DNA of 64,000 nt from Hydractinia symbiolongicarpus. Taxonomy: Eukaryota; Cnidaria; Hydrozoa; Anthoathecata; Hydractiniidae. The position numbers and the translations under genes are program-made. Below, one piece after another: positions 23,534 to 36,454 of the stretch. The notes under the pieces were generated by a model, which was not told where the DNA came from, did no database searches, and was given only the letters and a program-made list of their open reading frames with translations. Location: the NCBI RefSeq assembly GCF_029227915.1, contig NC_079883.1, positions 29,700,001 through 29,764,000 on the forward strand, given 5' to 3'. How positions within the stretch are numbered: position 1 is the first letter of the stretch; each line of letters starts with the position of its first letter.

Positions 23534-26500
23534 CTTAATTGAACTAACTTTGGACTGTGACCTGATAAATATTAAAAATGAGCCAGTTTGACTACAAGAA
23601 ATAACATTCTTCTTAATTTGACATGATTGCCGGAACTCAGCGATTACACTGGGCGCTGTGGTAGCACTTCATTTAAAAATTTAAATAAAAAAGTCATTTT
23701 TTACTGTGGGACCAATCCTAGCCGTTATCGCGCGCTGAAGAAATAGCGACAGTTTCAAGAACTACATTTTATTGACTTACTAACAGTGTCAATCCGTTTG
23801 AGTTACAACAGTTGCGTCACATATTCGTACCAACATGTATTTAGTGATTTTCTTCCGATATGACTAAGTTGCATCGCTTTTAACAGTGAAACGATTGACT
23901 GTGGGACTTAATTGAACTAACTTTGGACTGTGACCTGATAAATATTATAAATGAGCCAGTTTGACTACAAGAAATAACATTCTTCTTAATTTGACAAGAT
24001 TGCTAGAACTCAGCGATTACACTGGGCGCTGTGGTAGCACTTTGTTAAAAAATTAGGATAAATAAGTCATTTTTTACTGTGGGACGAATCCTAGCCGTTA
24101 GTTCGCGCTGAAGAAATAGAGAAAGTTTCAAGAACTACATTTCATTGACTTACTAACGGTGTCAATCCGTTTGAGTTACAACGGTTGCGTCACGTATTCG
24201 TACCAACATGTATTTAGTAATTTTCTTCCAATCTTACTAAGTTGTATTGCTTTTAACAGTCAAACGAGCGACTGTGAGAATTATTTGAACTGACTCTGGA
24301 CTATGTCCTTATAAATGTGACAGATGATCCAATTGGTCTCCAAGGAATAACTTTCTTCTTAATTTGACGTGATGGCTGGAATTCACCGATTACATTAGGC
24401 TCTGTGGTAGCGCTTTATTTAAAAATTTATATAAATAAGTCTTTTCTTACTGTGGGACAAATCCTGGCCGTTAGCATGCGCTGAATAAATAGGAACAGTT
24501 TCAAATGCTACATTTCATTGACTTTCTAGCGGTATAAATCCGTTTGAGTTACAACGGTTGCGTCACATATTCGTACCAACATGTATTTAGCGATAGTATT
24601 CGGATAATACTAGGTTGCATCGCTTTTAACAGTGAAACGGTTGACTGTGGGACTTAATAGAACTGATTTTGGACTTTGACCTTATAAATGTGATAAATGA
24701 GCCAGTTTGACTACAAGAAATAACATTCTTCTTAATTTGGCGTGATTGCTGGAACTCAGCGATTACAATGGGCGCTGTGGTAGCGCTTTACTAAAAAATT
24801 AAGAGAAATAAGTCATTTTTTAATGTAGGACCAATCAAAGCTGTTAGTTCGCGCTGAAGAAATAGAGACATTCTCAAAAACTACATTTCATCGACTTCTT
24901 GGCCGTATCAATCCGTTTGAGTTAGAACGATTGCGTCACATATTCGTACCAACATGTATTTAGCGATATTTTTCTGATATTACTAGGTTGCATCGCCTTT
25001 AACAATGAAACGATTGACTGTGGGACTTAAATGAACAAACTTTGGACTGTGACCTGATAAATGTTATAAATAAGCCAGTTTGACTACAAGAAATATCATT
25101 CTTCTTAATTTGACATGATTGCTGGAACTCAGCGATTACACAGGGCGCTGTGGTAGGACTTTATTAAAAAATTTAAATAAAAAAGTCATTTTTTACTGTG
25201 GGACCCATCCTACTTGTTATCGCGCGCCGAAGAAAAAGCGACAGTTTCAAAAACTACATTTCATTGACTTTCTAACGGTATCAATCCGCTTGAGTTACAA
25301 CGGTTGCGCCACATATTCGTCCCCACATGTATTTAGCGGTAGTATTTGGATATTACTAGGTTGCATCGCTTTAAACAGTGAAACGTTTGACTGTGGGACT
25401 TAATTGAACTGATTTTGGACTTTGACCTTCTAAATGTGATAAATGAGCCAGTTTGATTACAAGAAGTAACATTCTTCTTAATTTGAATTGATTGCTGGAA
25501 CTTAGCGATTGCACTGGGCGCTGTGGTAGCACTTAATTAAAAAATTAGGATAAATAAGTCATTTTTTACTGTGGGACCAATCCTAGCCGTTAGTTGGCGC
25601 TGAAGAAATAGAGAAAGTTTCAAGAACTACATTTCATTGACTTACTAACGGTGTCAATCCGTTTGAGTTACAACGGTTGCGTCACGTATTCGTACCAACA
25701 TGTATTTAGTGATTTTTTTCCAATCTTACTAAGTTGTATTGCTTTTAACAGTGAAACGAGCGACTGTGAGAATTATTTGAACTGACTCTGGACTATGTCC
25801 TTATAAATGTGACAGATGAGCCAATTGGTCTCCAAGGAATAACTTTCTTCTTAATTTGACGTGATGGCTGGAATTCACCGATTACATTAGGCTCTGTGGT
25901 AGCGCTTTATTTAAAAATTTAGATAAATAAGTCTTTTCTTACTGTGGGACAAATCCTGGCCGTTAGCAAGCGCTGAATAAATAGGAACAGTTTCAAATGC
26001 TACATTTCATTGACTTTCTAGCGGTATAAATCCGTTTGAGTTACAACGGTTGCGTCACATATTCGTACCAACATGTATTTAGCGATAGTATTCAGATAAT
26101 ACTAGGTTGTATCGCTTTTAACAGTGAAACGGTTGACTGCGGGACTTAATAGAACTGATTTTAGACTTTGACCTTATAAATGTGATAAATGAGCCAGTTT
26201 GACTACAAGAAATAACATTCTTCTTAATTTGACATGATTGCTGGAACTCAGCGATTACACTGGGCGCTGTGGTAGCGCTTTATTAAAAAATTAAGAGAAA
26301 TAAGTCTTTTTTTAATGTGGGACCAATCAAAGCTGTTAGTTCGCGCTGAAGAAATAGAGACATTCTCAAAAACTACATTTCATCGACTTCTTGGCCGTAT
26401 CAATCCGTTTGAGTTAGAACGATTGCGTCACATATTCGTACCAAAATGCATTTAGCGATATTTTTCTGATATTACTAGGTTGCATCGCCTTTAACAATGA

Positions 26501-27263
26501 AACGATTGACTGTGGGACTTAAATGAACAAACTTTGGACTGTGACCTGATAAATGTTATAAATAAGCCAGTTTGACTACAAGAAATATCGTTCTTCTTAA
26601 TTTGACATGATTGCTGGAACTCAGCGATTACACTGGGCGCTGTGGTAGGACTTTATTAAAAAATTTAAATAAAAAAGTCATTTTTTACTGTGGGACCCAT
26701 CATACCTGTTATCGCGCGCTGAAGAAAAAGCGACAGTTTCAAAAACTACATTTCATTGACTTTCTAACGGTATCAATCCGCTTGAGTTACAACAGTTGCG
26801 CCACATATTCGTCCCCACATGCATTTAGCGATAGTATTCGGATAATACTAGGTTGCATCGCTTTTAACAGTGAAACGGTTGACTGTGGGACTTAATAGAA
26901 CTGATTTTGGACTTTGACCTTATAAATGTGATAAATGAGCCAGTTTGATTACAAGAAGTAACATTCTTCTTAATTTGACTTGATTGCAGGAACTCAGCGA
27001 TTGCACTGGGCGTTGTGGTAGAGTTTTATTTAAAAATTAAGTTAAATAAGTCATTTTTTAATGTGGGACCAATCCCAGCCGTTAGTTCGCGCTGAAGAAA
27101 TAGAGACAGATTCAAAAAGTAAATTTCATTGACTTTCTACCGGTGTCAATCCGTTTGAGTTAGAACGATTGCGTCACATATTCGTACCAACATGTACTTA
27201 GTGATTTTTTTCCGATATTACTAAGTGGTATCGCTTTTAACAGTGAAACGATTGACTGTGGGA
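23534..27263 (+). repeat. 10-mer higher-order unit
   Basis: Ten monomers, 3,730 bp. Bases 23,534-24,037 match 27,264-27,767 (offset 3,730). Bases 24,020-27,255 match 28,495-31,730 (offset 4,475) with one substitution found by eye (a25969 versus t30444). The change in offset shows that this unit lacks two monomers present in the next one. The join lies in the 18 bp shared at 24,020-24,037. Confidence 0.85.
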
Positions 27264-30200
27264 CTTAATTGAACTAACTTTGGACTGTGACCTGATAAAT
27301 ATTAAAAATGAGCCAGTTTGACTACAAGAAATAACATTCTTCTTAATTTGACATGATTGCCGGAACTCAGCGATTACACTGGGCGCTGTGGTAGCACTTC
27401 ATTTAAAAATTTAAATAAAAAAGTCATTTTTTACTGTGGGACCAATCCTAGCCGTTATCGCGCGCTGAAGAAATAGCGACAGTTTCAAGAACTACATTTT
27501 ATTGACTTACTAACAGTGTCAATCCGTTTGAGTTACAACAGTTGCGTCACATATTCTTACCAACATGTATTTAGTGATTTTCTTCCGATATGACTAAGTT
27601 GCATCGCTTTTAACAGTGAAACGATTGACTGTGGGACTTAATTGAACTAACTTTGGACTGTGACCTGATAAATATTATAAATGAGCCAGTTTGACTACAA
27701 GAAATAACATTCTTCTTAATTTGACAAGATTGCTAGAACTCAGCGATTACACTGGGCGCTGTGGTAGAACTTTATTAAAAAATTAGGATAAATAAGTCAT
27801 TTTTTACTGTGGGACCAATCCTAGCCGTTAGTTCGCGCTGACGAAATAGCGAAAGTTTCAAGAACTACATTTCATTGACTTACCAACGGTGTCAATCCGT
27901 TTGAGTTACAACGGTTGCGTCATATATTCGTACCAACATGTATTAAGTGATTTTCTTCCGATATTTCTAAATTGTATTGATTTTAACAGTGAAACGATTG
28001 ACTGTGGAACTTAATTAAACTAACTTGGGAGTGTGACGTTATAAATGTGATAAGCAAGCCAACAGGACCCAAGAAATAACATTCTTCTTAATTTGACATG
28101 ATTGCCGGAACTCAGCGATTATACTGGGTGCTGTGGTAGCACTTCATTTAAAAATTTAAATAAAAAAGTCATTTTTTATTGTGGGACCAATCCTAGCCGT
28201 TATTGCGCGCTGAAGAAATAGCGACAGTTTCAAAAACTACATTTCATTGACTTTCTAACGGTATCAATCCGTTTGAGTTACAACTGTTACGTTACATATT
28301 CGTCCCCACATGTATCTAGCGATAGTATTCAGATATTACTAGGTTGCATCCCTTTCAACAGTGAAACATTTGACTGTGGGAATTAACTGAACTGATTTTG
28401 GACTTTGACCTTCTAAATGTGATAAATGAGCCAGTTCGATTATAAGAAGTAACATTCTTCTTAATTTGACTTGATTGCTGGAACTTAGCGATTGCACTGG
28501 GCGCTGTGGTAGCACTTTGTTAAAAAATTAGGATAAATAAGTCATTTTTTACTGTGGGACGAATCCTAGCCGTTAGTTCGCGCTGAAGAAATAGAGAAAG
28601 TTTCAAGAACTACATTTCATTGACTTACTAACGGTGTCAATCCGTTTGAGTTACAACGGTTGCGTCACGTATTCGTACCAACATGTATTTAGTAATTTTC
28701 TTCCAATCTTACTAAGTTGTATTGCTTTTAACAGTCAAACGAGCGACTGTGAGAATTATTTGAACTGACTCTGGACTATGTCCTTATAAATGTGACAGAT
28801 GATCCAATTGGTCTCCAAGGAATAACTTTCTTCTTAATTTGACGTGATGGCTGGAATTCACCGATTACATTAGGCTCTGTGGTAGCGCTTTATTTAAAAA
28901 TTTATATAAATAAGTCTTTTCTTACTGTGGGACAAATCCTGGCCGTTAGCATGCGCTGAATAAATAGGAACAGTTTCAAATGCTACATTTCATTGACTTT
29001 CTAGCGGTATAAATCCGTTTGAGTTACAACGGTTGCGTCACATATTCGTACCAACATGTATTTAGCGATAGTATTCGGATAATACTAGGTTGCATCGCTT
29101 TTAACAGTGAAACGGTTGACTGTGGGACTTAATAGAACTGATTTTGGACTTTGACCTTATAAATGTGATAAATGAGCCAGTTTGACTACAAGAAATAACA
29201 TTCTTCTTAATTTGGCGTGATTGCTGGAACTCAGCGATTACAATGGGCGCTGTGGTAGCGCTTTACTAAAAAATTAAGAGAAATAAGTCATTTTTTAATG
29301 TAGGACCAATCAAAGCTGTTAGTTCGCGCTGAAGAAATAGAGACATTCTCAAAAACTACATTTCATCGACTTCTTGGCCGTATCAATCCGTTTGAGTTAG
29401 AACGATTGCGTCACATATTCGTACCAACATGTATTTAGCGATATTTTTCTGATATTACTAGGTTGCATCGCCTTTAACAATGAAACGATTGACTGTGGGA
29501 CTTAAATGAACAAACTTTGGACTGTGACCTGATAAATGTTATAAATAAGCCAGTTTGACTACAAGAAATATCATTCTTCTTAATTTGACATGATTGCTGG
29601 AACTCAGCGATTACACAGGGCGCTGTGGTAGGACTTTATTAAAAAATTTAAATAAAAAAGTCATTTTTTACTGTGGGACCCATCCTACTTGTTATCGCGC
29701 GCCGAAGAAAAAGCGACAGTTTCAAAAACTACATTTCATTGACTTTCTAACGGTATCAATCCGCTTGAGTTACAACGGTTGCGCCACATATTCGTCCCCA
29801 CATGTATTTAGCGGTAGTATTTGGATATTACTAGGTTGCATCGCTTTAAACAGTGAAACGTTTGACTGTGGGACTTAATTGAACTGATTTTGGACTTTGA
29901 CCTTCTAAATGTGATAAATGAGCCAGTTTGATTACAAGAAGTAACATTCTTCTTAATTTGAATTGATTGCTGGAACTTAGCGATTGCACTGGGCGCTGTG
30001 GTAGCACTTAATTAAAAAATTAGGATAAATAAGTCATTTTTTACTGTGGGACCAATCCTAGCCGTTAGTTGGCGCTGAAGAAATAGAGAAAGTTTCAAGA
30101 ACTACATTTCATTGACTTACTAACGGTGTCAATCCGTTTGAGTTACAACGGTTGCGTCACGTATTCGTACCAACATGTATTTAGTGATTTTTTTCCAATC

Positions 30201-31730
30201 TTACTAAGTTGTATTGCTTTTAACAGTGAAACGAGCGACTGTGAGAATTATTTGAACTGACTCTGGACTATGTCCTTATAAATGTGACAGATGAGCCAAT
30301 TGGTCTCCAAGGAATAACTTTCTTCTTAATTTGACGTGATGGCTGGAATTCACCGATTACATTAGGCTCTGTGGTAGCGCTTTATTTAAAAATTTAGATA
30401 AATAAGTCTTTTCTTACTGTGGGACAAATCCTGGCCGTTAGCATGCGCTGAATAAATAGGAACAGTTTCAAATGCTACATTTCATTGACTTTCTAGCGGT
30501 ATAAATCCGTTTGAGTTACAACGGTTGCGTCACATATTCGTACCAACATGTATTTAGCGATAGTATTCAGATAATACTAGGTTGTATCGCTTTTAACAGT
30601 GAAACGGTTGACTGCGGGACTTAATAGAACTGATTTTAGACTTTGACCTTATAAATGTGATAAATGAGCCAGTTTGACTACAAGAAATAACATTCTTCTT
30701 AATTTGACATGATTGCTGGAACTCAGCGATTACACTGGGCGCTGTGGTAGCGCTTTATTAAAAAATTAAGAGAAATAAGTCTTTTTTTAATGTGGGACCA
30801 ATCAAAGCTGTTAGTTCGCGCTGAAGAAATAGAGACATTCTCAAAAACTACATTTCATCGACTTCTTGGCCGTATCAATCCGTTTGAGTTAGAACGATTG
30901 CGTCACATATTCGTACCAAAATGCATTTAGCGATATTTTTCTGATATTACTAGGTTGCATCGCCTTTAACAATGAAACGATTGACTGTGGGACTTAAATG
31001 AACAAACTTTGGACTGTGACCTGATAAATGTTATAAATAAGCCAGTTTGACTACAAGAAATATCGTTCTTCTTAATTTGACATGATTGCTGGAACTCAGC
31101 GATTACACTGGGCGCTGTGGTAGGACTTTATTAAAAAATTTAAATAAAAAAGTCATTTTTTACTGTGGGACCCATCATACCTGTTATCGCGCGCTGAAGA
31201 AAAAGCGACAGTTTCAAAAACTACATTTCATTGACTTTCTAACGGTATCAATCCGCTTGAGTTACAACAGTTGCGCCACATATTCGTCCCCACATGCATT
31301 TAGCGATAGTATTCGGATAATACTAGGTTGCATCGCTTTTAACAGTGAAACGGTTGACTGTGGGACTTAATAGAACTGATTTTGGACTTTGACCTTATAA
31401 ATGTGATAAATGAGCCAGTTTGATTACAAGAAGTAACATTCTTCTTAATTTGACTTGATTGCAGGAACTCAGCGATTGCACTGGGCGTTGTGGTAGAGTT
31501 TTATTTAAAAATTAAGTTAAATAAGTCATTTTTTAATGTGGGACCAATCCCAGCCGTTAGTTCGCGCTGAAGAAATAGAGACAGATTCAAAAAGTAAATT
31601 TCATTGACTTTCTACCGGTGTCAATCCGTTTGAGTTAGAACGATTGCGTCACATATTCGTACCAACATGTACTTAGTGATTTTTTTCCGATATTACTAAG
31701 TGGTATCGCTTTTAACAGTGAAACGATTGA
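27264..31730 (+). repeat. 12-mer higher-order unit
   Basis: Direct tandem neighbour of 23,534-27,263 and the same sequence plus two extra monomers at about 27,768-28,494 (4,467 bp in total). After 31,730 the sequence departs (gattgaatctggg instead of gattgactgtggg). The extreme similarity to the previous unit over 3.2 kb marks a very recent event. Confidence 0.85.
27768..28494 (+). repeat. Two monomers present only in the 12-mer unit
   Basis: About 727 bp with no counterpart at the equivalent place in the 10-mer unit (between 24,037 and 24,038). It holds ordinary satellite monomers with private variants such as gataagcaagccaacagg (28,051) and gttacgttacatattcg (28,287). It is either a two-monomer insertion here or a deletion in the left unit. 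Confidence 0.75.
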
Positions 31731-32102
31731 ATCTGGGAATTAATTGAACTGATTCTGGACTGTGACCTTGTAAATGCGATAAATGAGCCAATTGGGCTCC
31801 AAGGAATAACATTCTTCTTAATTCGACATGATTGCTGGAATTCAGCGAGTACACTAGGCTCTGTGGTAGTGCTTTATTTAAAAATTTAGATAAATAAGTC
31901 ATTTTTTACTGTGGGACCAATCCCAACCGTTAGTTCGCGCTGAAGAAATAGAGACAGTTTAAAAAAGAACATTTCATTAATTTTCTACCGGTGTCAATCC
32001 GTTTGAGTTAGAACGATTGCGTCACTTAATTGTACCAACATGTACTTAGTAATTTTTTCCCGATATTACTAGGTTGCATCGCTTTTAACAGTGAAACGGT
32101 TG

Positions 32103-32280
32103 ACTGTGGGACTTAATAGAACTGATTTTGGACTTTGACCTTATAAATGTGATAAATGAGCCAGTTTGACTACAAGAAATAACATTCTTCTTAATTTGAC
32201 ATGATTGCTGGAACTCAGCGATTACACTGGGCGCTGTGGTAGCGCTTTATTAAAAAATTAAGAGAAATAAGTCATTTTTT
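32103..32280 (+). repeat. Half-monomer A (178 bp), example
   Basis: First half of the example monomer. Offsets from actgtgggac: gacttt +28, tataaat +39, gtttga +61, tacaa +68, acattctt +79, acatg +96, agcgat +114, cgctttat +140, next unit +178. The same ordered motif ladder occurs in half B, suggesting both halves derive from one ancestral unit. The halves are now too diverged to align without gaps. Confidence 0.5.
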
Positions 32281-32475
32281 AATGTGGGACCAATCAAAGC
32301 TGTTAGTTCGCGCTGAAGAAATAGAGACATTCTCAAAAACTACATTTCATCGACTTCTTGGCCGTATCAATCCGTTTGAGTTAGAACGATTGCGTCACAT
32401 ATTCGTACCAAAATGTATTTAGCGATATTTTTCTGATATTACTAGGTTGCATCGCCTTTAACAATGAAACGATTG
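32103..32475 (+). repeat. Representative 373-bp monomer
   Basis: A typical full-length copy, starting at actgtgggac and ending just before the next occurrence at 32,476. Landmarks in order: gacttt (32,131), tataaat (32,142), gtttga (32,164), acattctt (32,182), acatg (32,199), agcgat (32,217), cgctttat (32,243), a T-run at about 32,275, the degenerate mid-monomer motif aatgtgggac (32,281; actgtgggac in most copies), tatcaat (32,365), gtttga (32,374). The start point is a convention: a tandem array has no natural first base. The length of 373 bp is close to two nucleosome repeats, which is common for satellites but not evidence of function. Confidence 0.9.
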
Positions 32476-34177
32476 ACTGTGGGACTTAAATGAACAAACT
32501 TTGGACTGTGCCCTGATAAATGTTATAAATAAGCCAGTTTGACTACAAGAAATAACATTCTTCTTAATTTGACATGATTGCTGGAACTCAGCGATTACAC
32601 TGGGCGCTGTGGTAGGACTTTATTAAAAAATTTAAATAAAAAAGTCATTTTTTACTGTGGGACCCATCCTACCTGTTATCGCGCGCTGAAGAAAAAGCGA
32701 CAGTTTCAAAAACTACATTTCATTGACTTTCTAACGGTATCAATCCGCTTGAGTTACAACGGTTGCGCCACATATTCGTCCCCACATGTATTTAGCGGTA
32801 GTATTTGGATATTAGTAGGTTGCATCGCTTTAAACAATGAAACGTTTGACTGTGGGACTTAATTGAACTGATTTTGGACTTTGACCTTATAAATGTGATA
32901 AATGAGCCAGTTTGATTACAAGAAGTAACATTCTTCTTAATTTGACTTGATTGCAGGAACTCAACGATTGCACTGGGCGTTGTGGTAGAGTTTTATTTAA
33001 AAATTAAGTTAAATAAGTCATTTTTTAATGTGGGACCAATCCCAGCCGTTAGTTCGCGCTGAAGATATAGAGACAGATTCAAAAAGTAAATTTCATTGAC
33101 TTTCTACCGGTGTCAATCCGTTTGAGTTAGAACGATTGCGTCACATATTCGTACCAACATGTACTTAGTGATTTTTTTCCGATATTACTAAGTGGTATCG
33201 CTTTTAACAGTGAAACGGTTGACTCTGGGATTTAATTGAACTGATTTTGGACTTTGACCTTATAAATGAGATAAATGAGCCAGTTTGATTACAAGAAGTA
33301 ACATTCTTCTTAATTTGACTTGATTGCAGGAACTCAGCGATTGCACTGGGCGTTGTGGTAGAGTTTTATTTAAAAATTAAGTTAAATAAGTCATTTTTTA
33401 ATGTGGGACCAATCCCAGCCGTTAGTTCGCGCTGAAGAAATAGAGACAGATTCAAAAAGTAAATTTCATTGACTTTCTACCGGTGTCAATCCGTTTGAGT
33501 TAGAACGATTGCGTCACATATTCGTACCAACATGTACTTAGTGATTTTTTTCCGATATTACTAAGTGGTGTCGCCTTTAACAGTAAAACGGTTGACTCTG
33601 GGAATTAATTGAACTGATTCTGGACTGTGACCTTGTAAATGCGATAAATGAGCCAATTGGGCTCCAAGGAATAACATTCTTCTTAATTCGACATGATTGC
33701 TGGAATTCAGCGAGTACACTAGGCTCTGTGGTAGTGCTTTATTTAAAAATTTAGATAAATAAGTCATTTTTTACTGTGGGACCAATCCCAGCCGTTATTT
33801 CGCGCTGAAGAAATAGAGACAGTTTAAAAAAGAACATTTCATTGACTTTCTACCGGTGTCAATCCGTTTGAGTTAGAACGATTGCGTGACATATTCGTAC
33901 CAACATGTACTTAGTGATTTTTTTCCGATATTACTAGGTGGTATCGCCTTTAACAGTGAAACGGTGGACTCTGGGAATTAATTGAACTGATTCTGGACTG
34001 TGACCTTGTAAATGCGATAAATGAGCCAATTGGGCTCCAAGGAATAACATTCTTCTTAATCCGACATGATTGCTGGAATTCAGCGAGTACACTAGGCTCT
34101 GTGGTAGTGCTTTATTTAAAAATTTAGATAAATAAGTCATTTTTTACTGTGGGACCAATGCCAGCCGTTATTTCGCA

Positions 34178-36415
34178 CTGAAGAAATAGAGACAGTTTAA
34201 AAAAGAACATTTCATTAATTTTCTACCGGTGTCAATCCGTTTGAGTTAGAACGATTGCGTCACTTAATTGTACCAACATGTACTTAGTAATTTTTTCCCG
34301 ATATTACTAGGTTGCATCGCTTTTAACAGTGAAACGGTTGACTGTGGGACTTAATAGAACTGATTTTGGACTTTGACCTTATAAATGTGATAAATGAGCC
34401 AGTTTGACTACAAGAAATAACATTCTTCTTAATTTGACATGATTGCTGGAACTCAGCGATTACACTGGGCGCTGTGGTAGCGCTTTATTAAAAAATTAAG
34501 AGAAATAAGTCATTTTTTAATGTGGGACCAATCAAAGCTGTTAGTTCGCGCTGAAGAAATAGAGACATTCTCAAAAACTACATTTCATCGACTTCTTGGC
34601 CGTATCAATCCGTTTGAGTTAGAACGATTGCGTCACATATTCGTACCAAAATGTATTTAGCGATATTTTTCTGATATTACTAGGTTGCATCGCCTTTAAC
34701 AATGAAACGATTGACTGTGGGACTTAAATGAACAAACTTTGGACTGTGCCCTGATAAATGTTATAAATAAGCCAGTTTGACTACAAGAAATAACATTCTT
34801 CTTAATTTGACATGATTGCTGGAACTCAGCGATTACACTGGGCGCTGTGGTAGGACTTTATTAAAAAATTTAAATAAAAAAGTCATTTTTTACTGTGGGA
34901 CCCATCCTACCTGTTATCGCGCGCTGAAGAAAAAGCGACAGTTTCAAAAACTACATTTCATTGACTTTCTAACGGTATCAATCCGCTTGAGTTACAACGG
35001 TTGCGCCACATATTCGTCCCCACATGTATTTAGCGGTAGTATTTGGATATTAGTAGGTTGCATCGCTTTAAACAATGAAACGTTTGACTGTGGGACTTAA
35101 TTGAACTGATTTTGGACTTTGACCTTATAAATGTGATAAATGAGCCAGTTTGATTACAAGAAGTAACATTCTTCTTAATTTGACTTGATTGCAGGAACTC
35201 AACGATTGCACTGGGCGTTGTGGTAGAGTTTTATTTAAAAATTAAGTTAAATAAGTCATTTTTTAATGTGGGACCAATCCCAGCCGTTAGTTCGCGCTGA
35301 AGATATAGAGACAGATTCAAAAAGTAAATTTCATTGACTTTCTACCGGTGTCAATCCGTTTGAGTTAGAACGATTGCGTCACATATTCGTACCAACATGT
35401 ACTTAGTGATTTTTTTCCGATATTACTAAGTGGTATCGCTTTTAACAGTGAAACGGTTGACTCTGGGATTTAATTGAACTGATTTTGGACTTTGACCTTA
35501 TAAATGTGATAAATGAGCCAGTTTGATTACAAGAAGTAACATTCTTCTTAATTTGACTTGATTGCAGGAACTCAGCGATTGCACTGGGCGTTGTGGTAGA
35601 GTTTTATTTAAAAATTAAGTTAAATAAGTCATTTTTTAATGTGGGACCAATCCCAGCCGTTAGTTCGCGCTGAAGAAATAGAGACAGATTCAAAAAGTAA
35701 ATTTCATTGACTTTCTACCGGTGTCAATCCGTTTGAGTTAGAACGATTGCGTCACATATTCGTACCAACATGTACTTAGTGATTTTTTTCCGATATTACT
35801 AAGTGGTGTCGCCTTTAACAGTAAAACGGTTGACTCTGGGAATTAATTGAACTGATTCTGGACTGTGACCTTGTAAATGCGATAAATGAGCCAATTGGGC
35901 TCCAAGGAATAACATTCTTCTTAATTCGACATGATTGCTGGAATTCAGCGAGTACACTAGGCTCTGTGGTAGTGCTTTATTTAAAAATTTAGATAAATAA
36001 GTCATTTTTTACTGTGGGACCAATCCCAGCCGTTATTTCGCGCTGAAGAAATAGAGACAGTTTAAAAAAGAACATTTCATTGACTTTCTACCGGTGTCAA
36101 TCCGTTTGAGTTAGAACGATTGCGTGACATATTCGTACCAACATGTACTTAGTGATTTTTTTCCGATATTACTAGGTGGTATCGCCTTTAACAGTGAAAC
36201 GGTGGACTCTGGGAATTAATTGAACTGATTCTGGACTGTGACCTTGTAAATGCGATAAATGAGCCAATTGGGCTCCAAGGAATAACATTCTTCTTAATTC
36301 GACATGATTGCTGGAATTCAGCGAGTACACTAGGCTCTGTGGTAGTGCTTTATTTAAAAATTTAGATAAATAAGTCATTTTTTACTGTGGGACCAATGCC
36401 AGCCGTTATTTCGCA
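34178..36415 (+). repeat. Tandem 6-mer, copy 2
   Basis: Second copy of 31,940-34,177. Similarity to the start of the unit continues to 36,454, where cattaattttctacc becomes cattgactttctacc, so a third partial unit of ~39 bp follows. Confidence 0.88.
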
Positions 36416-36454
36416 CTGAAGAAATAGAGACAGTTTAAAAAAGAACATTTCATT

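Larger units (their letters stand above)
31940..34177 (+). repeat. Tandem 6-mer, copy 1
   Basis: 2,238 bp, six monomers, directly followed by its copy. By eye only two substitutions separate the copies: a33269 versus t35507, and c34061 versus t36299. A private marker is gtcacttaattgtacc (32,030 and 34,268). Confidence 0.88.

Noticed and set aside
1369-35100. Recurrent plus-strand open reading frames of up to 94 codons (for example 1,369-1,653, 7,961-8,245, 25,119-25,403 and 34,816-35,100)
   Set aside because: They lie at the same place in the monomer and are open only in certain variants; most copies have stops or frameshifts. No recognisable domain, and the similarity between copies is explained by recent duplication of the DNA.
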